Shown: positions 51,175-60,561 of the stretch, in pieces
Position numbering within the stretch: position 1 is the first letter of the stretch
Layout: each line of letters starts with the position of its first letter
Assembly (NCBI RefSeq): GCF_000143145.1
Contig: NC_014313.1
Location: 2,294,001 to 2,358,000, forward strand
Length of the DNA: 64,000 nucleotides
Direction of reading: 5' to 3'
Origin: Hyphomicrobium denitrificans ATCC 51888
Lineage (GTDB): Bacteria > Pseudomonadota > Alphaproteobacteria > Rhizobiales > Hyphomicrobiaceae
The notes under the pieces: model-generated
Databases searched by the model: none
What the model was told of the DNA's origin: nothing
Seen by the model: only the letters and a program-made list of their open reading frames with translations
Position numbers and translations under genes: made by a program

Positions 51175-51753
51175 ATGGCAGAAAAACCGTCGGACGCCGC
51201 GGGCAAGCGCGCTCGCCTGATCGAGCTCATAAAATCGCGGTCGTTCCAGGAAGGACCGGCGTTCAAGCTCGCCTCCGGCAAGACCTCGCCGTTTTACTTC
51301 AACATGAAGCCGACCATGCTCGACAGCGAGGGCGCGTTTCTGATTGCGTCGCTAATTCTGGACGAGATCGAAGGCGTCGACGCGGACCTGATCGGCGGGC
51401 TCGAGATGGGCGCGGTGCCGATCGCGTCGAGCGTCGCGGCCATTGCCTATACGCGCGGACGCAAGCTGCCGGCGTTCTTCGTCCGGAAGCAAGCGAAAGA
51501 GCACGGCACGCGGGCGCTGGTCGAAGGTCTCGCGAAGACCGAGCATCTGGCGGGCAAGAAGGTCATCGTCGTCGAGGATGTCACGACGACCGGCGGCTCG
51601 GCGCTCAAGGCGGCGGAAGCGTTGAAGGCGGAGGGCGCGACGGTCGTTCGCGTCATCACCATCGTCGACCGGCTCGACGGCGCGATGCAGACATTCTCCG
51701 ACGCGGGCTTTTCGTTCACGCCACTTCTGACGCTGGAAGATTTCCGCAGCTAG
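51175..51753 (+). CDS. pyrE: Orotate phosphoribosyltransferase
   Basis: Fifth step of pyrimidine synthesis: joins orotate and PRPP to give orotidine monophosphate. The 192-residue protein has FKLASGKTSPFYFNMKPTML, GGLEMGAVPIASSVA, AFFVRKQAKEHGT and the PRPP-binding loop KVIVVEDVTTTGGSALKAAE. Length is normal. Its start is 16 bases from the divergent ArnT-like gene (longest form), which limits promoter space and favours a shorter start for that gene. Confidence 0.97.
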   Translation: MAEKPSDAAGKRARLIELIKSRSFQEGPAFKLASGKTSPFYFNMKPTMLDSEGAFLIASLILDEIEGVDADLIGGLEMGAVPIASSVAAIAYTRGRKLPAFFVRKQAKEHGTRALVEGLAKTEHLAGKKVIVVEDVTTTGGSALKAAEALKAEGATVVRVITIVDRLDGAMQTFSDAGFSFTPLLTLEDFRS

Positions 51754-51839
51754 TCAGGCCGGACGGGCTCATCGACATGCGCCTGCGGCGTGCGGAGCCA
51801 AACTCGGAGATCACGCCTACATCTTCTCCCCACCCTGCT

Positions 51840-51858
51840 CCCTCCCCGCTGGGGAGGG
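51840..51858. repeat. Short palindrome CCCTCCCC / GGGGAGGG
   Basis: Perfect 8-base arms around GCT in the gap between pyrE and the dienelactone hydrolase gene; related to the element at 25148-25181. It could terminate transcription from either side, though no T-run follows. Confidence 0.5.
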
Positions 51859-51922
51859 GCAGTGAGCCGCTCGCTGGGCTGGCTAAGCTAGTCAGGTTCC
51901 AATTGAAGCAAGCGGCGCGGCG

Positions 51923-52594
51923 CTAACCGAGATGCTTTGTCAGGAAGTTGCGGACGCGGCCCCAGGCGAGTTCGGCGGACTGGCGATCGTGCACTGAGCG
52001 TTGCTCGTTCATGAAGGCGTGGCCTGCATCGTAGCGGAAGGCCTCGAACGGCTTACCGGCGGCCCTCATGCCTGCTTCGAAGTCATCGGCCTTTTCCGGC
52101 GTGACGAAATCATCCTCGCTCGCGAAATGCGCCTGCAAGGGAATTTTGACGTCGGCCGGCTTTGCGACGGTGTCGGGCGGCAATCCATAAAACGCGATGC
52201 CGGCGGACAATTCCGGTACGCGCGCAGCGGCGAGCACGGCCACCGCGCCGCCCATGCAGAAGCCGCACACGGCGACTTTGGGGCTTGAAACCAGGAGATA
52301 CTGCGCGGCGCCACGCACGAGCTGGTCGGTTGCCTCGAGAAAGTTCAGCGAGTTCATCTCGCGGCCCGCGGCGTCCGCATCGTGATAGGGAATGACCGTG
52401 CCGGCGTAGAGATCGGGGGCCAACGCATCGTAGCCCGCCAGCGCAAAGCGATCGCAGATGCCCTTGATCTGGTCCTGCAGTCCCCACCATTCCTGGATGA
52501 CGACGACGCCGGGCGCATTCGCTGCCGCCGACTTCGCGAGATAGCCGTCGCCCGTCTTGCCGTCGGGGCGCGTGAACGAAATCCGAGTACCCAT
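51923..52594 (-). CDS. Dienelactone hydrolase family protein
   Basis: Alpha/beta hydrolase of 223 residues from ATG 52594, supported by GGAGA 8 bases upstream (52609 is an alternative). The nucleophile is Cys in AVCGFCMGGAVAVLA, as in true dienelactone hydrolases; the catalytic His is in RYDAGHAFMNEQRS and Asp in ASEDDFVTPEKAD. N-terminal GVVVIQEWWGLQDQIKGI includes the Glu typical of the family. Substrate not certain; with the exported dioxygenase at 44667 it could relate to aromatic breakdown, but they are far apart. Confidence 0.9.
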   Translation of the reverse strand: MGTRISFTRPDGKTGDGYLAKSAAANAPGVVVIQEWWGLQDQIKGICDRFALAGYDALAPDLYAGTVIPYHDADAAGREMNSLNFLEATDQLVRGAAQYLLVSSPKVAVCGFCMGGAVAVLAAARVPELSAGIAFYGLPPDTVAKPADVKIPLQAHFASEDDFVTPEKADDFEAGMRAAGKPFEAFRYDAGHAFMNEQRSVHDRQSAELAWGRVRNFLTKHLG

Positions 52595-52704
52595 TGCCGC
52601 TGTCTCCAAGCCGCTGCGTCGTCTGCGGAATTTCTATTCGCGGCAGCGGCAATGATCAACGTGCAGCGAGCAAGTTGCTCGGCCGTATGGACTTGGACGC
52701 AAGA

Positions 52705-52725
52705 TGGCCGGGTCAAGCCCGGCCA
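52705..52725. repeat. Palindromic repeat (TGGCCGGG / CCCGGCCA)
   Basis: Nine-base arms around a TCAA loop in the gap between the dienelactone hydrolase and pckA genes. Sequences of the type GGCCGGGTCAAGCCCGGCC are dispersed hairpins in many alphaproteobacterial genomes. It may help to end the pckA transcript. Confidence 0.65.
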
Positions 52726-52743
52726 CAGGATCGATCTTGGAAC

Positions 52744-54336
52744 TTACTCCGCGGCGACGGCGCGGCCGACGGACGGTCCGGCGTTGAGAACGTCGGCACC
52801 GACGTGACGGGCGAACTTCGCGAAGTTCTCATGGAACATCGCCGCGAGTTTCGCTGCGGCCTCGTCATAGGCTTTCGGATTGGCCCACGTTTCACGCGGC
52901 GTCATGACCTTCGGGTCGATGCCTTGAGGCGCGAGCGGCACCTGGAAGCCGAAGACCGGATCGACGCGCATCGGCTGATCCTTGAGCGCGCCCGAGAGCG
53001 CCGCATCGAGAAGCCCACGCGTGACCTTGATCGGCATGCGCGTTCCTTCGCCGTACTTGCCGCCGGTCCAACCGGTGTTGACCAGCCAGCAGTCGACCTT
53101 GTGGTCGGCGATCAGCTGGCGCAGCAGGTTGCCGTAGACGCTCGGATGGCGCGGCATGAAGGGTGCGCCGAAACACGTCGAGAACGTCGGCTTCGGCTCG
53201 TTGCCCATGCCTTTTTCGGTTCCCGCGACCTTCGCCGTGAAGCCCGAAAGGAAATGATACATCGCCTGGCTGGGGGTCAGCTTTGCGATCGGCGGCAGCA
53301 CGCCGAACGCGTCTGCAGTCAGCATCACGATGTTTTTCGGATGGCCTGCGGTGCCCGTGGGGCTGGCGTTGGCGATGGCTTCGAGCGGGTAGGCCGAGCG
53401 CGCGTTCTCGGCGAGGCGATTGTCGTCGAAATCGGGAAGCCGCGTGACCGGATCGATGACGACGTTTTCGAGCACGGTCGCGAAACGGTTCGATGCCTGC
53501 CATATCTCGGGCTCGGCGGTTTTCGACAGGCGAATGGTCTTGGCGTAGCAGCCGCCCTCAAAATTGAAGATGCCTTTTTCCGACCAGCCGTGCTCGTCGT
53601 CGCCTAAAAGCTCGCGGCGCGGGTCGGCGGAGAGCGTCGTCTTGCCAGTGCCGGAAAGGCCGAAGAACACGGCGGAATCGCCGTCCTTGCCGACGTTCGC
53701 CGAGCAATGCATCGGCATGACGCCTTTGGACGGGAGAATGTAGTTCAGGAACGAGAACACACTCTTCTTGATTTCGCCGGCGTAGCTGGTGCCGCCAATC
53801 AGAACGATGCGCCGCGAGAAATCGCAGGCGATCACGGTTTCCGTTCGCGTGCCGTGATAGAGCGGCGCGGCGCGGAAGCTCGGCAAATCGACGACGGTGA
53901 ATTCGGGAACGAAACTTTCAAGCTCGGAGGCTTCCGGACGGCGCAGCAGATGCCGAATGAAAAGCGAGTGCCACGCGTATTCCGTCACGATGCGCGTATT
54001 CAGACGATGCCCGGCATCGGCGCCTGCGAACAGATCTTCGACGTAAATTTCCTTATGGGCGGCGAATGCGATGAAATCCGCGAGCAGACGGTCGAATTGC
54101 TCGGGCGTCATCGCCTTGGCGTTGTCCCACCAGATCGCCTGATCGGTCTCGCGATCGCGGACGATATATTTGTCTTCGGCAGAGCGTCCGGTGTGCTGGC
54201 CAGTCTCGACGACGACGGCCCCGCTGGCAGCTAAACGTCCTTCATCTCGCCGGATGATTGCTTCGATCAGTTCCGCCTCGCGCAAATTCCGACGAATCTT
54301 CTGACTGGGCGCGATCGGAAACAACTGTATGGTCAT
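52744..54336 (-). CDS. pckA: Phosphoenolpyruvate carboxykinase (ATP)
   Basis: Gluconeogenic enzyme converting oxaloacetate and ATP to phosphoenolpyruvate. The 530-residue protein has [34 protein letters not shown], the kinase P-loop [39 protein letters not shown] and [18 protein letters not shown] [17 protein letters not shown]. Normal length. It faces chvI, the common Rhizobiales order in which ChvI/ChvG also influence pckA expression. Confidence 0.97.
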   Translation of the reverse strand: MTIQLFPIAPSQKIRRNLREAELIEAIIRRDEGRLAASGAVVVETGQHTGRSAEDKYIVRDRETDQAIWWDNAKAMTPEQFDRLLADFIAFAAHKEIYVEDLFAGADAGHRLNTRIVTEYAWHSLFIRHLLRRPEASELESFVPEFTVVDLPSFRAAPLYHGTRTETVIACDFSRRIVLIGGTSYAGEIKKSVFSFLNYILPSKGVMPMHCSANVGKDGDSAVFFGLSGTGKTTLSADPRRELLGDDEHGWSEKGIFNFEGGCYAKTIRLSKTAEPEIWQASNRFATVLENVVIDPVTRLPDFDDNRLAENARSAYPLEAIANASPTGTAGHPKNIVMLTADAFGVLPPIAKLTPSQAMYHFLSGFTAKVAGTEKGMGNEPKPTFSTCFGAPFMPRHPSVYGNLLRQLIADHKVDCWLVNTGWTGGKYGEGTRMPIKVTRGLLDAALSGALKDQPMRVDPVFGFQVPLAPQGIDPKVMTPRETWANPKAYDEAAAKLAAMFHENFAKFARHVGADVLNAGPSVGRAVAAE

Positions 54337-54797
54337 TACGGAGTTTACCCCTGCCGGTCCGAACGCGGCGGAGCGCCGGCCGGACGATCATTTCGCAAAT
54401 GACACGGATGCATTCGGTTCGAACGCTGGTGCGTGTGCTGCGAGCCTAACAAGACAGTTCAGCTGCTTAGGAAACCAAAACGGCAATCTCAAGCTGTGCG
54501 ATGGTCTTAGCCGTCCTGCCGCACGACAGAAAATGTAACACTATGTTACCGCTTAAAATATTCGAAGACTGTATGTCGAGCAACAGGCGCAATGCAGCGA
54601 GTAATGATTTGGTCACTGCAAAATTTTGCGCAAGAATTCGTTCGGCTTTGCTTGCGGTTACGACTTAGGTCGCATATTCAGGTCGCATTCAGCCTTTGGC
54701 GTCCATTGGACGTAGCGCCACAATTGGTCCACCATCCCGCCATAAGCGCCAGATGCGGCGCGGCGAGGACCACCGCTCCGGGGCTTGAGAGGAAAAT
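54337..54797. other. Divergent intergenic region pckA / chvI
   Basis: 461 bases holding the promoters of pckA and chvI. It contains a 15-base palindrome (54535-54549) and an A+T-rich patch around 54540-54620. No RNA gene or terminator recognised. Confidence 0.65.
54535..54549. promoter_or_regulatory. 15-base palindrome, candidate operator
   Basis: Perfect arms GTAACA and TGTTAC separated by CTA. It lies about 200 bases before pckA and 250 before chvI, in the shared control region. The binding protein is unknown; ChvI itself is one candidate to test. Confidence 0.5.
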
Positions 54798-55502
54798 ATG
54801 AAGGAAAAGAGCACCATCGCACTCGTCGACGACGAGCGGAATATTTTGACGTCGTTGAGAATGGCCCTGGAAGCGGAAGGCTATAAGGTTCGCACCTACG
54901 GCGACGGCGTCTCGGCGCTCGAAGCACTGACGGAAGAACCGGCGGATCTCGGCATCTTCGACATCAAGATGCCACGCATGGACGGGATGGAATTGCTCCG
55001 CCGAGTTCGTCAGCAGTCGACGATGCCGGTGATTTTTCTGACCTCGAAGGATGAGGAAATCGACGAACTGTTCGGCCTCAAGATGGGCGCCGATGATTAT
55101 ATCGCCAAACCGTTTTCCCAGCGCCTGATCGTCGAGCGCGTGAAAGCCGTTCTGCGCCGCGTTTCTCCCAAGGATGGTGCGACGGTCGAAGACGAAGCCA
55201 AGCGCGTTCTCGAGCGCGGCAAGCTCAAGCTCGATCCGGAACGTCACACCTGCCACTGGGACAGCAAGCCTGTCACGCTGACGGTGACCGAATTCCTCAT
55301 TCTGCAGGCGCTCGCGACACGGCCGGGAGTCGTCAAGACGCGCGACGCTCTGATGGACGCCGCTTACGACGATCAGGTTTATGTCGACGACCGCACGATC
55401 GACAGCCACATCAAGCGGCTGCGCAAGAAGTTCAAACAGGTCGATGACGATTTCGACGTGATCGAGACGCTTTACGGCGTCGGCTACCGCTTCAAAGAAT
55501 AG
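54798..55502 (+). CDS. chvI: Response regulator ChvI
   Basis: 234-residue OmpR/PhoB-type regulator. Receiver domain with acidic pocket LVDDERN, phospho-acceptor Asp55 in [17 protein letters not shown] and Lys in [10 protein letters not shown]; winged-helix domain with [18 protein letters not shown] and [14 protein letters not shown]. It matches ChvI/BvrR, which control envelope, acid response and carbon metabolism in Rhizobiales. Paired with ChvG 28 bases downstream. Confidence 0.95.
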   Translation: MKEKSTIALVDDERNILTSLRMALEAEGYKVRTYGDGVSALEALTEEPADLGIFDIKMPRMDGMELLRRVRQQSTMPVIFLTSKDEEIDELFGLKMGADDYIAKPFSQRLIVERVKAVLRRVSPKDGATVEDEAKRVLERGKLKLDPERHTCHWDSKPVTLTVTEFLILQALATRPGVVKTRDALMDAAYDDQVYVDDRTIDSHIKRLRKKFKQVDDDFDVIETLYGVGYRFKE

Positions 55503-55530
55503 TGGGCACGCCGCCGTCAATGGGGATTGG

Positions 55531-57369
55531 ATGGCGCTCGACAGCAATGACATAGCTGTAGGCGCGACGATTGCCGGCGCGAGCGCGCCGCCGTCGTCCG
55601 CGACCGATGCTGAGCCTCGCCTCGACGCACGCCAAGTCATCAAGTCGGCGCTGAGCGGCGCGGGCAGGCTGATTTCGCGCGGGTGGATTTCGCGCGCCAT
55701 CGGCAAGAGCTTGCGGCGGCGCATCCTGCTCGCCAACCTGCTCGGCCTCGCCGGCCTGCTGTTCGCGATGCTCTATCTCAGTCTGCATCACGGCTGGCTT
55801 CTGGATGCGAAGGTCGACGTCGTCAAAACGGTGTCGCGCATCACGTCGGAGGCGATTGCGTATCGCGCGGTCAACGAGCGCGCGATTTTCGATCCGAACC
55901 GTCTGCCGGAGAAGACGACGACGTGGGCGCAACGCGACGACGCGTTTGCAGCGTTCGAGTTGCCGATCGATCCGCATCAGGCCGCCGTCGTGTTGAGAAA
56001 GCTCGTGGGACCGGCGAGCCTCAAGGCGCGCATCTATTCCACGAAGGGCACGCTGATCCTTAACAGCGAGACGCTGTTCTCCGACGATCCGAAATCCAAC
56101 ACGGGCGCGGATAACAGCCAGACGCCGCGTCTCAAGAACTTCTGGACGCGCCTCAACTACTGGGTGATCAACAAGGAACTGAAAGTCTACCGCGAGCTCG
56201 GCACGACGAACGGCTTCCTTTATCCGGAAGTCAAGAACGCCGCGCAGCGCGGTGTCGAAACGCCGATTCTGCTGCTGAACAAACGCGGGCAGCAGATCGT
56301 GTCGATGGCAGAGCCGATCAAGCGCGGCAACAAGATCCTCGGCGTGCTGCTCGTTTCGACAAAACCCGGCGACATCGACGACATCCTCTGGGACGAGCGC
56401 TGGCTGATCCTTCAGATCGCCGCGATGGCGCTGCTCGTCGCCATCGGCAGTTCGCTGGTGCTCGAACGAACGGTCGCGGTGCCGATGCGGAGGTTGTCGG
56501 AAGCCGCGTATGACGTGACGCAGAACATCTCCGCGCGTCAGGAAATTCCGGATCTGACCGAACGGCGCGACGAGGTCGGCCAGACAAGCCGTGCCTTCGT
56601 CGCGATGACGAACGCGCTCTACCGGCGCATCGAGGGCAGCGAAAGATTTGCCGCCGACGTGGCGCACGAGCTGAAAAATCCGCTCGCTGCCGCCCGATCG
56701 ACCGCCGAAGCGATGGCCTACGCCAAGACCGATGCCGACCGGATGGAACTGGTCACCGAAATCCAAAGCGAGCTGAAGCGCCTCAACCGGCTGATCAACG
56801 ACATCTCAAGCACATCGCGGCTCGATGCAGAGCTGGCGCGCCAGCATATGGAAACCGTCGACGTTCGCGGCGTTCTTGAGAGCATCAACAGCCTGTTCAC
56901 CGACATGCTTGCCGACGACAACCGGACGATCGCTCTCATCATCGATCCGGCGCCGCCGTCGTCCTACAAGGTGCGCGGCAACGACGGGCGGCTCGGCCAA
57001 GTCTTCACGAACCTGATCGACAACGCGCTGTCGTTCTCGCCGGAGGGCGGTAAGATCACTGTGCGCGCACGCCCGAACGGGAGCAAGATCGAGATCACCA
57101 TCGAAGACGAAGGCCCCGGCATTCCTCCCGACAAGCTCGGTCAGATCTTCGACCGCTTCTACAGCGACCGGCCGCAAACCGATGCCAAGCGCGGCAAGAA
57201 TTCAGGCCTCGGGCTTTCGATTTCGCGCGAGATCGTCGTCAGTCATCACGGCGAGATTTTCGCGGAGAACCGGCCACAGAACGGATCGGCGATCATGAGC
57301 GGCGCACGCTTCACGGTGCGCTTGCCGCTCATTGCGAATGTTGGAGACGGCCTTGCGCGGCGAAGCTGA
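55531..57369 (+). CDS. chvG: Sensor histidine kinase ChvG
   Basis: 612-residue membrane kinase. Two membrane segments (about residues 68-90 and 295-315) flank a periplasmic sensor region; then HAMP (VPMRRLSEAAYDVTQNI), HisKA with phospho-acceptor His379 in FAADVAHELKNPLAAARST, and the HATPase domain (VFTNLIDNALSFSPEGG; DEGPGIPPDKLGQIFDRFY; GLGLSISREIVVSHHG). Relatives ChvG/ExoS/BvrS sense acidity and envelope state. Its end overlaps hprK by about 30 bases. Confidence 0.95.
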   Translation: MALDSNDIAVGATIAGASAPPSSATDAEPRLDARQVIKSALSGAGRLISRGWISRAIGKSLRRRILLANLLGLAGLLFAMLYLSLHHGWLLDAKVDVVKTVSRITSEAIAYRAVNERAIFDPNRLPEKTTTWAQRDDAFAAFELPIDPHQAAVVLRKLVGPASLKARIYSTKGTLILNSETLFSDDPKSNTGADNSQTPRLKNFWTRLNYWVINKELKVYRELGTTNGFLYPEVKNAAQRGVETPILLLNKRGQQIVSMAEPIKRGNKILGVLLVSTKPGDIDDILWDERWLILQIAAMALLVAIGSSLVLERTVAVPMRRLSEAAYDVTQNISARQEIPDLTERRDEVGQTSRAFVAMTNALYRRIEGSERFAADVAHELKNPLAAARSTAEAMAYAKTDADRMELVTEIQSELKRLNRLINDISSTSRLDAELARQHMETVDVRGVLESINSLFTDMLADDNRTIALIIDPAPPSSYKVRGNDGRLGQVFTNLIDNALSFSPEGGKITVRARPNGSKIEITIEDEGPGIPPDKLGQIFDRFYSDRPQTDAKRGKNSGLGLSISREIVVSHHGEIFAENRPQNGSAIMSGARFTVRLPLIANVGDGLARRS

Positions 57370-57841
57370 TCGCGTGCATGCCACGGCTATCGCAATCGGC
57401 GATCGCGGTGTGCTGATCCGCGGCCTGTCCGGTTCCGGCAAATCCGACCTCGCTCTTCGATGTCTCGCGTGCGGTCCGTCGGCGCTGCTGCGCGATCCCG
57501 TAAAGCTCGTCGCTGACGACCAGGTTATTCTAAAGAGCGATTGGTCGCACGGTGCGCCACGCCTTTGCGCGACGGCCCCTCAGACACTTCGCGGCAAGAT
57601 CGAAGTTCGTGGCGTTGGCATCCTGGAGGTTGCCGTCCGCGACGCAGTCGACATCGTGTTGATCGCCGATATCGCGCGCGAAGGCTCGATCGAGCGGTAT
57701 CCGGACCCGTGGCCTACGGTCGTGCTGTGCGGCGTCAGAGTCCCCGCCATCCGTCTTTTACCTTTTGAAAGCTCAGCGCCGCTGAAAATATTCGCCGCTC
57801 TTGACATGGCCCGCCTGCCACGTATCGAGGTTAAGGAATAA
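57338..57841 (+). CDS. hprK: HPr kinase/phosphorylase, short alphaproteobacterial form
   Basis: 167 residues from ATG 57338 (an in-frame TTG at 57332 is possible). Only the C-terminal catalytic domain is present: P-loop LIRGLSGSGKSDLALRCL and the K3-loop-like VADDQVILK, then LRGKIEVRGVGILEV. The N-terminal domain of the 310-residue Firmicute enzyme is missing, as is usual in alphaproteobacteria. It phosphorylates HPr on a serine. Overlaps chvG, linking phosphotransferase signalling with ChvG/ChvI. Confidence 0.93.
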   Translation: MLETALRGEADRVHATAIAIGDRGVLIRGLSGSGKSDLALRCLACGPSALLRDPVKLVADDQVILKSDWSHGAPRLCATAPQTLRGKIEVRGVGILEVAVRDAVDIVLIADIAREGSIERYPDPWPTVVLCGVRVPAIRLLPFESSAPLKIFAALDMARLPRIEVKE

Positions 57842-57947
57842 GTTCGCCTACAAACCCCTTGCGCGGGGGGCGAACAGTTGCCACCTTCCGCGCCATATGG
57901 CGAAGCATACGAAGCTGTCGCCGAATGAGGTTTAACGGCCGGCGCTC

Positions 57948-58349
57948 ATGATCGGACTTGTCATCGTCACGCATGGCGGCCTTGCCCAGGAATTCCGCAA
58001 CGCGCTGGAACATGTGGTGGGCGCGCAAACCGCGATGGAAACGATCGCGATCGGCCCCGAGGACGACATGGAGGCGCGCCGGATCGATATTCTCAATGCC
58101 GTGCGCTCGGTCGACGGCGGCGACGGGGTCATCATTCTGACGGACATGTTCGGCGGCACGCCATCGAATCTCGCGATCTCGGTGATGGATGAAGCGAAGG
58201 CCGAGGTCATCGCAGGCATCAGCCTTCCGATTTTGGTCAAACTGGCCAGCGTCCGCGGCGAGGTCCCGCTGCCCGAGGCCGTGATCATGGCGCGCGACGC
58301 CGGAAAGAAATACATCAAGGTCGCGAGCCAAGAGCTTTCCGGCGGTTGA
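57948..58349 (+). CDS. manX: PTS EIIA component, mannose type (regulatory)
   Basis: 133-residue EIIA of the mannose family. The phosphorylation site is His9 in VIVTHGGLAQEF, followed by GDGVIILTDMFGGTPSNLA. It accepts phosphate from HPr. No EIIB, EIIC or EIID sugar permease genes are here, so it is a regulatory protein in the truncated Rhizobiales PTS. Its stop overlaps the HPr start (TGATG). Confidence 0.93.
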   Translation: MIGLVIVTHGGLAQEFRNALEHVVGAQTAMETIAIGPEDDMEARRIDILNAVRSVDGGDGVIILTDMFGGTPSNLAISVMDEAKAEVIAGISLPILVKLASVRGEVPLPEAVIMARDAGKKYIKVASQELSGG

Positions 58350-58669
58350 TGCGCGAGAAAACAATGCCCGAACTGTCCAATACTCTTAGACCCGAAGCCG
58401 TCGTCACCATCCGCAACATCAAGGGATTGCACGCGCGCGCCTCGGCCAAGTTCGTGAAATGCGCCGAGCGCTACGATGCGACCGTAACCGTCACGCATCA
58501 CGGCCAATCGGTCGGCGGAACCTCCATCATGGGATTGATGATGCTGGCCGCAAGTCCGGGCTCCGAATTGCACATCGTCGCCATCGGCCCACAAGGGCCG
58601 GAAGCTCTGCAGGCCCTCGTTTGCCTTGTCGAAGCGGGCTTTGACGAAGAGTGTGTCGGCGACGCCTGA
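58349..58669 (+). CDS. ptsH: Phosphocarrier protein HPr (NPr-like)
   Basis: 106 residues from ATG 58349 overlapping the EIIA stop; ATG 58364 is also possible. The active His28 is in IKGLHARASAKFVKCAERY and the regulatory serine for HprK in GGTSIMGLMMLAAS. It passes phosphate to EIIA. With hprK, manX and ChvGI in one cluster, it is a signalling rather than a transport PTS. A terminator follows. Confidence 0.94.
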   Translation: MREKTMPELSNTLRPEAVVTIRNIKGLHARASAKFVKCAERYDATVTVTHHGQSVGGTSIMGLMMLAASPGSELHIVAIGPQGPEALQALVCLVEAGFDEECVGDA

Positions 58670-58694
58670 TGGTCACGCGAAAGTTCGCAGAAAC

Positions 58695-58733
58695 AAAAAG
58701 GGACGCCGATGAGCGTCCCTTTTGTTTTTGTTT
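58695..58733. terminator. Bidirectional intrinsic terminator
   Basis: Stem AAAAGGGACGC / GCGTCCCTTTT with T-rich flanks on both strands. It ends the chvI-ptsH operon from the left and the convergent TadG-like gene from the right. Confidence 0.88.
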
Positions 58734-58747
58734 CGTGCTCTTCCGGA

Positions 58748-60148
58748 TTACTGCGACAGGTAGAGCGTCGAAATTTTCAACGCGATGTCGCGGAATGCGG
58801 CTTTCAGAGCATCGCCCGTCGTCGAGTTGTAGAAGTGCGATGAGTCCGTGGCGCACTGCGATAGCGTGTCGATAGCGGTCTGGTTATCGAGCTGGAATCC
58901 GACCGTATAGACCTCGATGCCTTTGGCTTTCATAGCGGTGCACTGAGAGACGGCCTGCGCGCTGGAGCAAACACCGTTCGCGGCATTCGGACATCTCGTC
59001 AGAGAACTGGAGTCGTCCGGTACGCCGTTGGTCGTATACTGAGTGTTATACTCGCCGTCCGTCATGAGCACTGCGATTTTGCGCAGGTTATCGGCGTTGT
59101 ACGCCGCCGGCGTGCTGGATGCCGAGGTCCACAGCGATGACCAATTCGGCGCCAGCATATACCAGGCCCAGGCCGTTCCGATGTGGCCCGCCGTGCTGCC
59201 AGCGGTCGACAAGCCGTTCACCTTCGCAAGCAAAGTCGACTTATCACTCGTCAGGGGCAGCACCTCGGCGCTCGATGCCACGTCGCAGGTCGGGCTATAG
59301 GTCGTCTTATTTTTTTTTGTCGAGCTGGTGTTGTGCACCATCACGTATTTTCCGGTAGCCGGAGCGGCGTCGGTATATTTTTCAGTTCCAGTGCGCTCGA
59401 CCACGCACGGATAGTTTGTCGATGTGGTTCCGGTCGCCTTCTTGAAGGCGGCAGCGGGAAGCCGCACGTCGTAGGCAAACGGCACGATTGCGACTTTGGA
59501 CGTGAATTTGCTTTGGTCCGTCCAGACAACGATGTTGAGCAAGTCGCTGGCGGCGGCCTTCATGTCCGTGAGCTTCTGCCCTCTCATCGAGCCCGTGATG
59601 TCGAGCATCATCGCGATCTCGAGGTTGAGTTCGGCATTGCCGCCAACCGCGAGAACAGCCTTCGAATAATCCGACCCATCCTTGCGCAGGATCGGTAGCG
59701 ATCCTGTACCGGCTAGCCCCATGAATGGCGTGGTGATGACCGCGTTGCCGGTCGTCACCATTGCTGTCGCATTGTCCGCGATGGCGAAGTTGATCGTGTC
59801 GTTGCTCAGGGAGAGACGATTTTTCGTCGCTTGCGCATAATAGCTTTGGGCGACCCTGAGAGCCGCCGCCTGATCGCCGCCATTCGTCTGCAATGCGCGG
59901 GCGCCGGCGAGAACAGCCGCGTCGGTCGCGGCGATCGTCTGGCTCCGTGCGTTGACGAAGCGTCCGTAATCGACCGCGAGGCCGATCATCGCGAACAGGA
60001 CGAGCGCCATCAGTCCGAAAAGAATTGCGACGTCGCCGCGCGTATCGCGCGAGAACTTCTCAATCGCGCGGCTGCCAGCCGCTTTCAAACCAACAATGGC
60101 GGCATACGGCTTTCGCGCCGGCCACCTGGAACCACGACCGCTTATCAT
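58748..60148 (-). CDS. TadG-like protein with von Willebrand A domain
   Basis: 466 residues. A cytoplasmic basic N-terminus, then the Tad pilus-type segment DTRGDVAILFGLMALVLFAM with one membrane helix (TadE/G-like), and a long exported part with a VWA domain. The MIDAS motif reads MMLDITGSMRG; IAVLMTDGEYNTQY provides the second metal residue region. TadG-type proteins are minor pilus or envelope adhesion components. No other tad or flp genes lie near, so it is solitary. A run of nine T (59310-59318, minus-strand A) lies within the coding sequence in KKNKTT. Confidence 0.82.
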   Translation of the reverse strand: MISGRGSRWPARKPYAAIVGLKAAGSRAIEKFSRDTRGDVAILFGLMALVLFAMIGLAVDYGRFVNARSQTIAATDAAVLAGARALQTNGGDQAAALRVAQSYYAQATKNRLSLSNDTINFAIADNATAMVTTGNAVITTPFMGLAGTGSLPILRKDGSDYSKAVLAVGGNAELNLEIAMMLDITGSMRGQKLTDMKAAASDLLNIVVWTDQSKFTSKVAIVPFAYDVRLPAAAFKKATGTTSTNYPCVVERTGTEKYTDAAPATGKYVMVHNTSSTKKNKTTYSPTCDVASSAEVLPLTSDKSTLLAKVNGLSTAGSTAGHIGTAWAWYMLAPNWSSLWTSASSTPAAYNADNLRKIAVLMTDGEYNTQYTTNGVPDDSSSLTRCPNAANGVCSSAQAVSQCTAMKAKGIEVYTVGFQLDNQTAIDTLSQCATDSSHFYNSTTGDALKAAFRDIALKISTLYLSQ

Positions 60149-60561
60149 CGCCGTCTCCTAAGCGTTTTACTGCCGTGGAGGCTAACGACGAAGTCATTTA
60201 AAGCGAATTAATACGAAAATACACCATTAGAGTGAGATTAACAGGCGGATATCCTGTTAAATACATTTCATTTCAAATTTTATACTTTTATATAACTTAA
60301 AATATATCATTACTGCATAGTAAATTAAAAACAATCATTTGGTCCAACTGGCAAATTCGATGTGGGGCGGAAGTCCGCGTGGATCCGGGTCCGTAGAGAC
60401 ATAAAGACTTGTTTATATGTTGTTGCGCCATCCGGCCGAGTTCGGTATACGGTGCTCCCGACCAGCCCAAAAAAATGCGGATGCGACATTTTTGCGGCGA
60501 GAGGATCATCACGGCCGCGCGCTTCAGGCGTCCGGTCCGGCCACCGCGCTGAGGAGCACAC
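60149..60561. other. A+T-rich divergent intergenic region, TadG-like gene / ahcY
   Basis: 413 bases, the left part (60190-60340) being strikingly A+T rich for this genome. It holds a 23-base palindrome (60238-60260) and, near ahcY, a small hairpin (60472-60494). I compared the ahcY leader with the SAH riboswitch pattern I know and did not find it. Confidence 0.65.
60238..60260. promoter_or_regulatory. 23-base palindrome, candidate operator of the TadG-like gene
   Basis: Perfect 8-base arms TTAACAGG and CCTGTTAA around a 7-base spacer, 90 bases before the TadG-like start within the A+T-rich tract. No T-run of terminator type directly follows. The regulator is unknown. Confidence 0.55.

Noticed and set aside
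60450..60561. SAH riboswitch before ahcY
   Set aside because: The conserved GAGGAGCGCTGC core and its pairing partners are not present; only a small hairpin (60472-60494) and the gene's AGGAG were found.
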